Assembly: GCF_033958435.1 (NCBI RefSeq)
Contig: NC_134145.1
Location: forward strand, 42,001,501 to 42,065,500
Direction: 5' to 3'
Length of the DNA: 64,000 nucleotides
Source of the DNA: Carettochelys insculpta
Taxonomy: Eukaryota; Chordata; Testudines; Carettochelyidae
Shown: piece by piece, positions 33,487-46,180 of the stretch
Position numbering within the stretch: the first letter of the stretch is position 1
How the letters are laid out: each line of letters starts with the position of its first letter
Notes under the pieces: model-generated
Database searches by the model: none
The model's input: the letters and a program-made list of their open reading frames with translations, nothing else
What the model was told of the DNA's origin: nothing
Position numbers and translations under genes: made by a program

Positions 33487-35597
33487 CTGTAACAGCAACA
33501 AAGGGTCCTGTGGCACCTTATAGACTAACAGAAAAGTTTTGAGCATGAGCTTTCGTGAGCACAGACTCAATTCATCAGATGCTGGTCTTGGAAATCTGCA
33601 GGGCCAGGTATAAATAAGCCAGAGCAAGGGTGGGGATAACAAGGTTAGCTCAGTCAGCAAGGGTGAGGCTTACTACCAGCAGTTCATCTGGAGGTGTGAA
33701 CACCAAGGGAGGGGAAGCTGCCCTTGTATTTAGCCAGCCATTCGCAGGCTTTATTTAAGCCACAGCTGAGGGCGTCAAATTTGCAGATGAATTGTAGCTC
33801 AGAAATTTCTCTTTGGAGTCTGGTCCTGAAATTTCTTTGCTGTAGGATAGCTACTTTTAAGTCCGCTACTGTGCAGCCTGGGAGATTGAAGTGCTCTTCT
33901 ACGGGTTTTTGTGTATTGCCATTTCTGATATCTGATTTGTGTGCATTTATTCTTTAACGTAGAGACTGTCCAGTTTGTCTGATGTATATAGCAGAGGGGC
34001 ATTGCTGGCACATGATGGCATAAATTATATTGGTAGATGTGCAGCTGAATGAACCCATGATGGTGTGGCTGATCTGGTTAGGTCCTCTAATGGTGTTGCC
34101 GGTGCAGATATGTTGGCAGAGCTGGCAACGAGGTTTGTTGCATGGATGGGTCCCTGAGTTAGAGTGACTGTGGTGCGGTGTATAGTTGTTGGTTAGGATT
34201 TGGTTCAGGTTGGCAAGTTGTCTGTGGGCAAGGACTGGTCTGCCTCCCAAGGCCTGTGAAAGTGGGGCCTCATCATCCAGGATGGGTTGTAAATCCCTGA
34301 TGATGTGCTGTAGAGGTTTTAGCTGAGGACTGTAGGTGATGGCTAGTGGTGTTCTGTTGGTTTCTCTCTTGGGCTTGCCCTGTAGTAAGAGGCTTCGTGG
34401 CACACGTCTGGCTCTGTTGATCTGTTTTTTCACTTCCTCAGGTGAGTATTGCAGTTTCAAGAATGCTTGGTAGAGATCCTGTAGGTGTTTGTCTCTGCCG
34501 GAGGGGTTGGAGCAAATGCACTTATATCTTAGTGCTTGGCTGTAGACGATGGGTCGTGTGGTGCATCTGGGATGGAAGCTGGAGGCACGAAGGTAGGTGT
34601 AGCGGTCAGTGGGTTAACGGTACAGGGTGATATTGATGTGGCCATCATGTATTAGCACCACAGTGTCCAGGAAGTGGATCTCCTGTGTGGACTGTTCCAG
34701 GCTGAGGTTGATGTTGGGGTGAAAGTTGTTGAAGTCCCGTTGGAATTCCTCCAGAGTCTCCTTCCCATGGGTCCAGATGATGAAGATGTCATTAATGTAG
34801 CGTAAGTAGAGAAGGGGTGTTAGTGGACGAGAGCTAAGGAAGCTCTGTTCCAGGTCAGCCATGAAAATATTGGCATATTGAGGGGCCATGCGGGTACCCA
34901 TAGCTGTGCCGCTCATTTGAAGGTATATATCATTGCCAAATCTGAAATAGTTGCATGTGAGGGTAAAGTTACAGAGCTCAGCCATCAGATGTGCTGTAGC
35001 ATCATCAGGGATACTGTTCCGGACAGCATTTATTCCATCTTTGTGTGGGATGTTGGTATACAGAGCCTCTACATCCATGGTGGCTAGGAAAGTGTTTTCT
35101 GGTAGGTCATCAATGTATTGCAGTTTTCTCAGGAAGTCAGTGTTGTCTTGGAGATAGCTGGGAGTGCTGGTGGCATAGGGTCTGAGGAGAGAGTCCACGT
35201 AACCAGACAGTCCTTCAGTGAGAGTGCCAATGCCCAAGATGATGGGGCGTCCAGGATTTCCAGGTTTGTGGATCTTGGGTAGTAGGTGGAATAGCCCTGG
35301 ACAGGGCTCTAGAGGTGTGTTGGTATAAATCTGTTCTTGTGCTTGTGTAGGGAGTGTCCTGAGCAGATGGTGTAGTTTCTTAGTATATTCCTCAGTGGGA
35401 TCTGAGGAAAGTAGCCTGTAAAATTAGGTATTGGAGAGTTGTCTGGAAGCCTCCTTCTGGTAGTCAGACCTGTTCATGATGACAGTAGCTCCTTCTTTAT
35501 CTGCCTCTTTGATTATAACGTCAGGGTTGTTTCTGAGGCTGTGGATGCCATTGTGTTCCACACGACTGAGGTTGTGAGGCAAACGAAGTTGTCTCTC
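33487..35597 (-). mobile_element. Penelope-like element, minus copy of an inverted pair
   Basis: The 3' end lies at 33487 (gtaacagcaacaaagggtcc). Inward follow the 3' UTR, the GIY-YIG region, a linker, the reverse transcriptase and part of the N-terminal region, ending at about 35597 where the sequence turns into the plus-strand copy. The 5' part of the element is missing. Identity with the plus copy is high: in a 64-base stretch (33842-33905) I count three differences. Confidence 0.88.
33690..35597 (-). pseudogene. PLE reverse transcriptase / GIY-YIG polyprotein, three stops
   Basis: A single minus-strand frame can be followed for about 636 codons, interrupted only by stops at 35424, 34614 and 33954. 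From the N-terminus it shows NNPDVIIKEADKEGATVIM, RPIILGIGTLTEGLSGYV, FLATMDVEALYTNIPHKDG (RT motif A Asp), GTAMGTRMAPQYANIFMADL, and YLRYINDIFIIW, where the usual YIDD catalytic pair reads YIND. Then come a Cys-rich linker (CNKPRCQLC) and the GIY-YIG domain, where YIGQ reads YIRQ. With three stops and changes in both catalytic centres the copy is inactive. This domain order is diagnostic for Penelope-like elements. Confidence 0.88.
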
Positions 35598-36783
35598 CAC
35601 AATCAATACCACCCTGTCCCGTAAACCCACTGACTGCTATGCCTACCTTCATGCCTCCAGCTTCCATCCCAGACGCACCACATGATCCATTGTCTACAGC
35701 CAAGCACTAAGATATAAGCGCATTTGCTCCAACCCCTCCGACAGAGACAAACACCTACAGGATCTCTACCAAGCATTCTTGAAAATGCAATACCCACTTG
35801 AGGAAGTGAAAAAACAGATCAACAGAGCCAGACGTGTGCCACGAAGCCTCTTACTAAAGGCAAGCCCAAGAGAGAAACCAACAGAACACCACTAACCATA
35901 ACCTACAGTCCTCAGCTAAAACCTCTACAGCACATCATCAGGGATTTACAACCCATGCTGGACGATGAGCCCCCACTTTCACAGGCCTTGGGAGGCAGAC
36001 TAGTCCTTGCCCACAGACAATTTGCCAACCTGAACCAAATCCTAACCAGCAACTATACACCGCACCACAGTCACTCTAACTCAGGGACCCATCCATGCAA
36101 CAAACCTCGTTGCCAGCTCTGCCCACATATCTACACTGGCAACACCATTACAGGACCTAACCAGATCAGCCACACCATCGTGGGTTCACTCAGCTGCACA
36201 TCTACCAATATAATTTATGCCATCATGTGCCAGCAATGCCCCTCTGCTATATACATCAGACAAACTGGACAGTCTCTACGTTAAAGAATAAACGCACACA
36301 AATCAGATATCAGAAATGGCAATACACAAAAACCCGTAGAAGAGCACTTCAATCTCCCAGGCCGCACAGTAGCAGACTGAAAAGTAGCTATCCTACAGCA
36401 AAGAAATTTCAGGACCAGACTCCAAAGAGAAATTTCTGAGCTACAATTCATCTGCAAATTTGGCGCCCTCAGCTGTGGCTTAAACAAAGCCTGCGAATGG
36501 CTGGCTAAATACAGAAACCACTTCCCCTCCCTTGGTGTTCACACCTCCACATGAACTGCTGGTAGTAAGCCTCACCCTTGCTGACTGAGCTAACCGTGTT
36601 ATCCCCACCCTTGCTCTGGCTTATTTATACCCGGCCCTGCAGATTTCCAAGACCAGCATCTGATGAAGTGAGTCTGTGCTCACGAAAGCTCATGCTCAAA
36701 CCTTTTCTGTTAGTCTATAAGGTGCCACAGGACCCTTCGTTGCTGTTACAGATCCAGACTAACACGGCTACCCCGCCAATACT
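35598..36783 (+). mobile_element. Penelope-like element, plus copy of an inverted pair
   Basis: Beginning at the junction near 35598 the plus strand carries the end of the RT region, linker, GIY-YIG and 3' UTR, ending with cacggctaccccgccaatac at 36783. It is a shorter 5' truncation than its partner. It encodes RKPTDCYAYLHAS where the partner has a stop (34614), but has a 1-base loss near 35860 (ctaaaggcaag against ctacagggcaag) that shifts the frame, and the same YIRQ change and the same TAA after QSLR as the partner (36281-36286). Confidence 0.88.
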
Positions 36784-36793
36784 TGAGTAGGAA
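36784..36793. repeat. right copy of 10-bp target duplication (PLE pair)
   Basis: TGAGTAGGAA, identical to 33477-33486. It implies that the two inverted copies entered together. Confidence 0.75.
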
Positions 36794-39167
36794 GTGTGTG
36801 CCCAATTCCCTTAAGCTTTCTAAAATCTCAGCTTACATATGCTATTCAGAGTGTTTTCCTGGAATATGTTTTTTTAATACATCACAGTAACTCCTGTTTT
36901 CCAAATGCCACTTTTATTTATTTATAATAAATTTCAGGCATTTCGAAACCAACAAATTTTACTCTTTTTTCAAAAGGCTTGAAGCAAATTGAAGCTTTCA
37001 GGATGATTAAATACCAGCCACACATTGTTTTTAGCTGTGCTCTTCCCTTAGACATTTTGTTTTGGCAGCTGAACTTACACAGAAAACAAGGATGCAAGAT
37101 AGATGGAGCTGTTTGATTTGTAACACAGCATCTGAAGTTCTGAGAAGCAGCACCCGATGGACAAGATGGATTTGAAATATATGTTGTAGATTTTCTTGAA
37201 TGTAACCCACAAGAAATTGTAGCAACCATAGCTTCTTGAATCAAATTCTAAATGATACAACATAAGGAGACTGATTGTTTCTTATATATTTTAGTTGTTT
37301 GCAAATTTCAGGCATTGTCTAATTAGATATAATTCATCAAGAACAAATTTTAGTAAATAAAAGAACAAGAAAAGAGGTTATTTTACTCATATTTAGAGGA
37401 TATTTTAAAAAGTGATAGAGACTTATTGCAACTTTTGTCACCAATTATTCAAAAACCACACAGAATATATTCCGCATGAGACACTACAAAAGAGATCATT
37501 TTGGTTCTTTCATCTTAAAAATGGTTACTGTCTTGTAGGGATAGAGTTCTGCCTACTATTCGTATTCATGTGATACACAGACCTTGGTAGCCTAATGCTT
37601 GCATGACTTACTGAGTTCATCCGCTTAATTGTCCATACTTCTCTCTTCCTACACAGCACTAAGTAGCTGACACCAACAAGTGACAATACAGGAGATGCTC
37701 TTGGCCTTCCACTAGTACTTAAACCACTGAATTTCTTCCTTCTTTTTCACAGGACTCCAGCTGCATGTGATGCATGTGCAGCTAGCTAACACTGAAGTTT
37801 ATGAGTAACTATAATGTTGCCTTTCTCACCCATTTTATTGAGGAAAGGTGTTAGGCATGTATTTTACAGTAATGCACATTACAGAATGTTTAGAAGGGAC
37901 CTTTGGAACTTTGCTCTACAGTACCTCAAACTCTGCTAACCTCCTTGCTTGGGCACACACACTGATTGTATTTTTCTTAATGCTAAACTGGATTTTCGAT
38001 ACTATGCATGCAAATTTGTATTGACTCTAAGGCTGGTCTAGTTCGTGCTGGACAATGAACTAGCCCCGGATGTTCCCAGGACTGGAGAGTGAGATGGAAG
38101 GTAATGGAAAAAGAAAGGCTTCCTCTCTCAGTGATTTGCCATGTTTAAGCAACACACTGATAGACTCCAACAACAAACAGCAAACTATTTTCCCACTAGC
38201 TTTCACCAACTGGTAATGATATAAGTCCCAAGCACAGGTTGTGGAACCAAGTTCTCCTAAAACTTCCAGAGTGTCTGTGAGCAAATTCAACTTCAATTCA
38301 AGCACAGGACACTTCATCTCGTGAAGCCTCTGCTCTGTTACCACAAATGTAATGGATTGAGCATTGCAGATGCATATTCCACTTGGGTGTGTGCATACCC
38401 AGTGCACTGGACACAGAAAATGTTGACCAGCAGTACCTGTAAAGGGGCAGTGTTCATGCCAGGTGTCCACAGAGCCTGCCCTGACACTCACTCTGAACCT
38501 GCAGAGATTAGACTGAGCAGAGGGGACAGAGGGTGGCTCATGGAATACATGTCTGCATCACACCTGAACTACAGTTATAGTAAGCAGCCATTTCTTCTCT
38601 GAGTAGATGAACCAATGTATTGTATTTAGGTGACTTACAAGCTGTAGCTCACAGGATGTGGGACTCAAAAGTCCTCTTAAAGACTGCAAAACCAATTTCC
38701 CAAAACAGCTGCTCTGGACAGTGATTGTATAATGGCCCATAAAAATATGTATCAATGACCATGACAACCCTGCAAATATTCAACACAGAGACATCACTTT
38801 AAAATGCTATCAGTGTAGCTGATGCTCTCATCAAACAAGCTCGCATCCATGCAGGGTTTGCCATTAAAGCCATTTCATGGGTAGTCATGATACAGGAAGA
38901 TATCCACTGAGGGACTGTGTGTGAGGAGACTGTCTTCATATGACACAAACAGATAAAACAAAGCCTGAAAGGGTTTAGTTCTGTCCAGATAAAAGACCAC
39001 GTATTGTCTGGTGTCCAACATGCGAAGATGCCACTCTCTGAAGATGAGTGCAGCTTAGGGAAAGCACAAATATACTGGTTGGTTCTAATGAAACTGAGGA
39101 ATTATTTTAGACACACCATGGGTGCAGCCACAAAGTCACCTTGTCTTTGGAAATCAGCTCATAAAGA
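36794..39167. other. unassigned DNA
   Basis: Frames here (for example minus strand 38060-38491) show no recognisable domain. A tttagaagggacctttgga block at 37890-37908 could be the relic of a CR1 tail. Confidence 0.3.
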
Positions 39168-39738
39168 GCAGTGTTCCTTCTAACTTTTTATGTCCATGTG
39201 CAGAATGGATTTCTTTATGAGCACCAATATGGAGATGATGTTTGACACGTCACCTCCATATTGGTGCACATAACAAAATTCATTCTTCACATGGATGACT
39301 TGTGGTAGGGGTGGGACTGAGTGGTTCAAAATGTGGGCAGGGACTCTGGGTTGGGGAGGGATGAGGGCTCTGGCTGGGATGCAGCCTCTGGTGTGGGAGT
39401 GGGGGATGAGGTGTTTGAGGTGCAGGAATGGACTCTAAGTTGTGGCTGAGGGGTTTAGTGTGCAGGGTCTGGGTGTAAGTTACAACACAGGAGGGAGCTC
39501 GTGACTGGGCTAGGGAGACTAGGAGGGAGCTAGGGTGGTGGAGTGGGCTCAAGGGCATGGCAATGGGTTGAGGTGTGGGATATGGGAGGAAGTTACGACA
39601 GACTGGAGGAGGGGACTCAGAGCTCGGATGCAGGATCTGGGAGGTAGTGATGATATAGAAGGGGTTCAGGGCTGGAGCAGGGGGTTGAGGAGTAGAAGAT
39701 CAAGACTCCACCCACAGTCCAGGGCTCAGGGCTGCAGC
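39168..39738. mobile_element. palindromic hAT-like element with G-rich tail
   Basis: The left end cagtgttccttctaac is followed by a strong hairpin: tgtgcagaatggattt and gcaccaatatggaggtga-type blocks on the left recur inverted between 39258 and 39296. Downstream, to about 39730, lies a G-rich degenerate minisatellite-like sequence built on gggctctgg and gaggtgtttgaggtgcagg units. I recall this combination as a common turtle/crocodile repeat of hAT type; boundaries are approximate. Confidence 0.5.
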
Positions 39739-39746
39739 CCCTAAGT

Positions 39747-39997
39747 CAGGGTGGCCCAAGCTGTTAGGGACTAAGAGCCACAGACGGGGTCAAGGAACCA
39801 CAGATAAATATATAATAAATAAATATATAATGCATTGCTCAATGCCGTCCCCTGCTCCCAGAGCCAGGCACGCCCAGCCTCCCACTCAAGCTTGAAGATG
39901 GCGACTCACTGGAGCCGTGTCTGCCACACACTTCTCCCACCAAGTGCTGGGGCGCACCCGCAGAGCAGTGGACATCGTTCCCGGTTTGCCACCCTTG
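39747..39997. mobile_element. short hAT non-autonomous element
   Basis: The left end cagggtggcccaagctg and the reversed right end caagggtggcaaaccgg are hAT-type inverted repeats. The element is flanked by 8-bp direct repeats, CCCTAAGT (39739-39746) and CCCTAAAT (39998-40005), with one mismatch. Eight-base duplications are typical of hAT. No coding capacity. Confidence 0.65.
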
Positions 39998-40191
39998 CCC
40001 TAAATCCTCTTGTTAAATCCAGCCCCTGGGGCTGCAGGAGCCAAGGGAGAGGTTCACTTCTCCAGCCACAACAGGGAGCTGACACAGACCATAAAAGAGG
40101 ACCCTCTCCACGAGCTGTGGCAGTTCCTTGTGCAGGACCCCTGAGTCCCTCTGTGTGGCTTATTAGGAAGTTGTGGGGCTGCACAACTTAG

Positions 40192-40290
40192 GGCTCGTCT
40201 ACACTGGCCCCCTCCTGCAAAGGGGGGCATGTAAACAAGCCATATCAGGGAATAACAATGAGGTGCTGTGCAGCATATGCAAACCATCCC
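40192..40290. mobile_element. left part of a Harbinger-type MITE
   Basis: ggctcgtctacactggcccc followed by a block with aacaatgaggtgctgtgcagc matches the left arm of the MITEs in this window. The right arm and terminus are not seen. Confidence 0.45.
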
Positions 40291-40861
40291 TTAGAGGGAT
40301 CTGGGTAAGAAGGCTCCATTCTCAAAGCTGGCAACTTACAGCATCTCCTAGCAAGTGTTATTGCCAAGGGAAAAGCAGTTTTTTAACCTGAGAGGAACAA
40401 GCAGAATTCCAAAAGCTTGAACAGAGGTCCCAAGAGAGCCACTAAGATAGCGTTAAGATCCCACAAGGGGCTGGAGCCGAAGCATTCCATTCAAGGATAC
40501 CACAAGCCTGGCACCAGAAAACATCAGTCTTCTATGCATGATTAGATGAAAGGCTGAAATGTACACTTCATGAGCTAAACATAAGGCCTGATGACTGAAA
40601 ATGGAATTCACAAGATATTGTGAATGTTAGCCAGTGTTGTGTGAGTTCTGTGGACCAGTGACCTCATTGAAATCAACCTTCATGCCAGATAAGCTATCCT
40701 GGTAGAAGGTTTCCTGCTACTGAGTAGGACCTATTGAACAGGAGCCAAACATTGCTCTTCCTTCTCTTTCAGTCATGGAACAGCCATGGGCTGATATGCA
40801 CAGAGCTGAACACACACGCATAGTGTTACCATAATTCTGTGTGAGCAGCTTTTGAATAGAC

Positions 40862-41110
40862 ACATGGTATGATTGTTTTTGGCCCTATGCTTATGCATAC
40901 AAAAGCTGAATGAAATATATTATTTATTAATCAAGAAGCCTTCTTCTCTTCACACAGGATGGACCCACAGTCTCACATAGCTAGGATAGATAGAGGACAA
41001 CTTTGCCCCTCAACAGAGCTCAAAGCCACAAAGGAGAAGAGGGAAGGGCAGAACCATGGCTTAATTGCTTTTGCACCAAGGGACAAAGTTAGGCCACCCC
41101 ACCACGTATG
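40862..41110 (+). repeat. unclassified dispersed repeat, copy 1
   Basis: The block tttttggccctatgcttatg, then tcaagaagccttcttctcttc, cacacaggatggac and cttttgcaccaagggacaaa recurs in the same order at 56168-56400. The two copies are clearly related but diverged, with no inverted ends or poly-A. I do not recognise the family. Confidence 0.6.
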
Positions 41111-44100
41111 CCAATGCCAGAATAGTGTTGGCTCAGAACTCAGCAGTGGTCCTGAAGTAGCTGAAAATGTTACAAGGGAAGGCATGAAATCCAAGGATGT
41201 CCCTTATACCAAGCCCAGTAAAGGTTCCACTTCCACAGACCACTGAATGGGAAGATAAGGGTACAGTGCCAGCTGACCCAAGGATTCAGTGGCCTGTCCA
41301 GTCAATGATGCTATAAATGCACAGTCCTGGCAAAGTCCTGGACCAAGAGAAAGGTTGAGACTGAAGAACAGGGAAAGTCAATAGCTGCTGGTGTGCCACC
41401 AGTGTCAAAACAATACATGCCTGCATTACTATCGTAAGCTCCACACTCAGTTAACGCCCCTGAGGCAGTTGATGGTAAAGGGTCTCTAACCTCCATGCTC
41501 AGTAACATGGAGTGGTTAGAGGCATTTGCCTTGGCCAACACTCTTCCTGGGGGATGTGGAAGAGACCTTTTCTTCAGAGCATCCAACTCTCCTGTCTTGT
41601 TAGAGAGGCACTCGATCCACAGTATGACATAGCAGTACTTTCGTAGCCTATGCACAATCTCCAATCCAACCAGAACTTCAGTAGCAAAGCAGGGCACATG
41701 GCCTGCCTAAGCAGGTGCTCCTTTAGGCAAAGGTCCCTAGTATATTTTGTGAACAATGTACAGCTGAAACACTGCATTCTGGTGTGGTCCTCACACAAGC
41801 ACAGCAAGCACCATATGTGAGAATCATTGTTGGGAATCACTCCTTCACAAGACAACATTTAAACCTCAATGACAACATCAGAAGAACACTTAATCAAATA
41901 CAACTAACACTAATGTAATTAACATTAAGGGGGGGGCACTAACTATATGCAATGACAAAAAGACTCTATAAAATAGTGCTTAAGTGGTGGTTAAGATTAT
42001 GCAGAGTTCTGACTCCAGCCATAGATGATGAAGAAGAAACTGAGAAGGGTCAGGGAGTTGCCACCTCATATCACTAGAAGAGGGACTATGGCCATGAGGC
42101 ATGAGAAGGACTTCTGTATGGGTACTGCTGGAGAAAATTTTTGCTCCTGTGCCTGGGCCTACACACATTAAATAAGTAGAACACATGATTGCATCTAATC
42201 CAAGAAGAATCTTTATATCATAATCAGTTATCTGCAGCCTGACTCCTGCCACTGGTGAACCAGATGCCTTCCTTCTCACTTCATTTTTTTTGTTGGTCAT
42301 CCGTACACCATGGTGACCGATGATGACAAAATCATGGGGAAGGAAGACTAGTAGACAATTTATTGATGGAGAGGTTAAAATTATAAAGTTCCACTAATCC
42401 ATCAACATAAGAGTCTTTTGAAGCCACAATATTCTGTCTTAGAGCACTCTGGGAGGTTTCCATTTTCATGTCTCTGAGATTTATTTGCATATAGCACTCA
42501 GCGTAGGTTCAGGACCCTTTAGTAAAAACAGGTCAGTTACCCAATAAGAGTCTCAAGCCACCTTAACTCATGACTAGACATGTACGTACCAGTGCCTATC
42601 CTTCCAATTACTAATAACTTCTGAAGCACTAAATCCAAAACATGACTTTCTATATAAAATAAGCCCTCAACTACCTAGTACAGCCTTGATGTCATCATCA
42701 TTGTGATGCCATAAAGTCCTGAGAGGAATCCTCAGACTCATCTGTATGGCTATTTGAAGGCACCAGGTACTTTCAAGTCCTGTGTTTCACAAGCATTGGC
42801 GAACTTCATCATCTTACAGGGTTCTGCAAAGCATAACAGATGATTTGTATGTCAGAACAAAGCATACATTTGTTCTATCCTGAAATTGGCAAACTACATT
42901 GGATCCAGTACTGGCACAGCAGTTAGCCTAAGCATTCCAAATTCAGGGTTTGAGTTGCATGCATCTTGCAAGGTGACAAGCGGCTTTCAAACCCATTAAC
43001 ATCAATGGGAGTTGAAGGAACTCAGATTATAGCCTTGTATTCCTTGGCAATGTTTGTCCTCACACCAAAATTATCTTTACATTTTGCACAATCACCCAAT
43101 TCTTCTGAAGAGAATCTTAGTCCTGAAACAGTACATTTATTATCACTTCAAAAGGAGGTGTGAGTGGAGAAGTCTTCAGATAATCGATTCATATCCTATC
43201 TCATTCCAGACAACACCATTAGCCCCTTGCATTCAGGGGAGTTAAACTGGGTAAGGAAAAAAATATCAAAGCTCAAACTCTGTTGTTTCCTAGACATTCA
43301 CAAAAAATATGCAGCCGGAGTCTTAGAAAAGGAAGAAGACAAATAAACAAAGCAAAAAGAAAATATAGTTAAATTTGTGCTGCAGCCAAAAACAAGTAAT
43401 GGAATTGTGATTAATCTGGACATTAAGGAGTCAGAGAATCCTGCTGAGAAGTATTCTATAAAGAAAAGTTTTCCATTTCAAGCTTGAAGGATAGGATGCA
43501 ACATCAGTCCAGAAGCTGCTCCTCTCCTTTCTCTCCCTTTGGCAGTGAGTGTATGTCACCTGGAAATCACGGGGTTTTTTACTTGTTGGCTTCATCTTGG
43601 GGCAAGGACAGGTAGACTGAGTCTCCCATTAACACCATGAAGACACTAACAGTGAATTATAAATTAGCCAGATAGACTATCCTAGAGAATGAGCTACATC
43701 TGATTTCAGCATCAGGCTTCACAAAAACACAGAGCTTGGTTCTTTGGACTTCCCATAGCAGCTCAGTATTTTTGTTCTTTTCTAATTTGCGAATAGATGG
43801 AGACGAGTTTTTTGTTTGGTTGCTTGGTTGGTTGTTTTTTTATGTTTCTGAAATCATAAACCAATGTGATATATTATGGGGGACAGCATACATTTAACCT
43901 TATGTGAAACATCAGCGTGGAAAAATGATACAAAATATCACTGCAAAATGATGACTTCACAGGCAAAACTAGGTTACCTGGAGTTTTCCTGGTATAGTGT
44001 ATTTTACATGTATAATCTTAAAACAGATATAGCCAGAATCTTTCCATCCATTAGCAAATGAAATCATATTTTCCAACTATAATTTAATCAGAAAGATGAC

Positions 44101-44494
44101 TTTCACAGATGCAAGGTCAAGCAGGAACTGTGAAATGACTTTTTTAAAGCACAAAGGAACATACAGAGCAACCTTTACAGCATTTTAACAAAAAAAAAGA
44201 TTGCAAGATGTTGATACATTTAGTGAGTTGTATCTGGTTTTGCAATCCCACCTACTCCTTCTTCACTCAGCCTGAATATTCTAACATCAAGCTGGAATTT
44301 ACAAAATTATCTCCATAGACTTACTTCCTCCTCCTACCCATTTTCCTGTTTTTCTACAAAAATAAAAAATAAATAACAATGTACAAGAACATTCTGTTTT
44401 GCAGCTAGCATCCTCCAATGCTCTTCAAATATATAAATTACAGAACAGACTCTACATGAAGCTGTATGAAAGGTTCTGATTATATCATCAGCTT

Positions 44495-44575
44495 GGTGTG
44501 GGTGGGTGTGGGTGTCAGTGTGTGTGTGTGAGAGAGAGAGAGAGAGATAGACAGGGAGGGAGAGAGAGAGAGGGA
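44495..44575. repeat. compound (GT)n / (GA)n microsatellite
   Basis: A GGTGTGGGTG-type run passes into TGTGTGTGTG and then into AGAGAGAGAG with few interruptions. Confidence 0.85.
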
Positions 44576-45909
44576 GCCTGACTGCCAATAGGTAATTACC
44601 ATCTTGAATTAGTACTGGTGTGTGGAGGAGATTGGGGGTGGTTGGAATGAGTATGTATGTAGTGTAGATCCTTTTTTAACTTTCATGATGACCTCTTTAT
44701 TCAACACATTTCACATAAAAATCATGATAAATCATTTTCAGTCGTTAATGTGTCACATGGTTAAGTAAAAATGCAATCATGTTAGGAAAGCTTGAACTGC
44801 TTAAGGCCTGGTCAAAAGTTAATTCAAAATCAACAGAAAAGTTCCCACTGACTTCTATGGTCTTTGGATCAGGTCCAGCTGAACGGTGTAGTTAGAAATA
44901 TATTTCCCTGTTCCTTCATGTTGGTAAACCTAAAGGTAGATGGCATTGTACCTATTATTTCCTCTAATTTAATGAGCTAATCACTTTTCTAACCTGGAAG
45001 TCTTTGTAAACATCACACTTACAATCCATAATAAGCTAACTGGATACTATGATGTGAGTATTCTGTATCACATATTTTTTTCTGTACTTCAGAAAACCAA
45101 TGAGAATGAGTCAATAATTGCACTGATGGAAAAAAGTAAACTGAAATTGGATTTTGGTGCACCATCTTGAAACAAGAGGAACCTGTTTCCATTAATGGCT
45201 CACCCTTTCCATTACTTTTTATATGGTTAGCATTGGTGGAAAAATACAAATGTATTATTTTCATCATCATGAGCCTATTTTCAATAGTATAGGATCAAAT
45301 TCTACAGAATTTCCTATTTTTCTATGGAAGATTCATTTAAAAAAACAAAATGTTGATTAGGTACTAGGTGTAAACCAGACACAGTTGCTACCTTCCTCAG
45401 CTTGCACCCTGGGACCTCTCCAGATGTGCGGAGGTCAGGCCAGGCACCTAGAGAGGTGCAGTCCTGCTCCTCCCCACCACCCACTCCCCTCCCAGCAGGG
45501 TTCCCCATGGTTAGGGTGCTAAGCCCCAGCTGGCTCCCAGGATGTTGCCGGATGAAGGATGTTGCCAGACGACAGTGTGCAGGGCAAGGGAGTTTGAACC
45601 TGTATTAACTCTTTGGTAAGACCTTAACAAAAGGGTTTTGCTCTGTAAGCACGTTGCTGAAGCATAATAAAACCAGGAGTAAGAAATGTCATTGGAATAT
45701 CTAGTCCTTTGGCTACAGGAAGTAAGTCTATGAACCATGTTCCTATATGTACTTACGGTAGTTGTTTGAGGGCATTCAGATGTAACAAAGGTATTTTTTA
45801 CAGAAAAAATGCAGACTATTTTGTTTCAGTTTGCATCTCCTTCTAATTTTGTATCTGACTTTGACTTTGGGTCTGCACAACACATTTAAGATTCACATGC
45901 TATTACCAT

Positions 45910-46005
45910 AAAAACAACTAGCTGTCCTGTGGCACCTTATAGACTAACAGATATTTAGGAGCATAAGCTTTTGTGGGCAAAGACCTACTTCAACAGGATG
46001 ACCAT
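45910..46005 (-). mobile_element. Penelope-like element 3' end fragment
   Basis: The blocks tgtcctgtggcaccttatag, actaacagatatttaggag and cataagcttttgtgggcaaag equal the 3' end module of the PLE copies at 63550-63942 and resemble 33500-33560. No coding sequence is retained. Confidence 0.7.
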
Positions 46006-46180
46006 ATCTGCATGTAGTATTTCAAGATGTGAGATGCCATACCATAGCTTTATATAAAGGCACTGTAATATTTTTGTCTTGTTTTCTATCCTTTTCTTAA
46101 TAGCTCCCAACAGTGTTAGCTTGTTTGACTGATGCTGAACATTGACAGGATATTTTCAGAGAACTGTTCAACAGAGCAGT
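46006..46180 (-). mobile_element. CR1 LINE internal fragment
   Basis: The stretch atttcaagatgtgagatgcc through tttatataaaggcactg, tcttgttttctatcc and tcagagaactgttca corresponds block for block to 48372-48525 of the long CR1 copy in the same orientation. Diverged, non-coding. Confidence 0.7.

Larger units (their letters stand above)
40291..45909. other. long stretch without recognised genes
   Basis: Besides the dispersed repeat at 40862-41110 and the microsatellite at 44495-44575 nothing was recognised. A fragment at 44805-44885 (ttcccactgacttctatggtc) resembles a common amniote palindromic repeat fragment. Frames present are short and unlike known domains. Confidence 0.35.

Noticed and set aside
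38060..38491. 143-codon minus-strand frame as a host gene
   Set aside because: No recognisable domain, no splice context and ordinary composition; chance frame.
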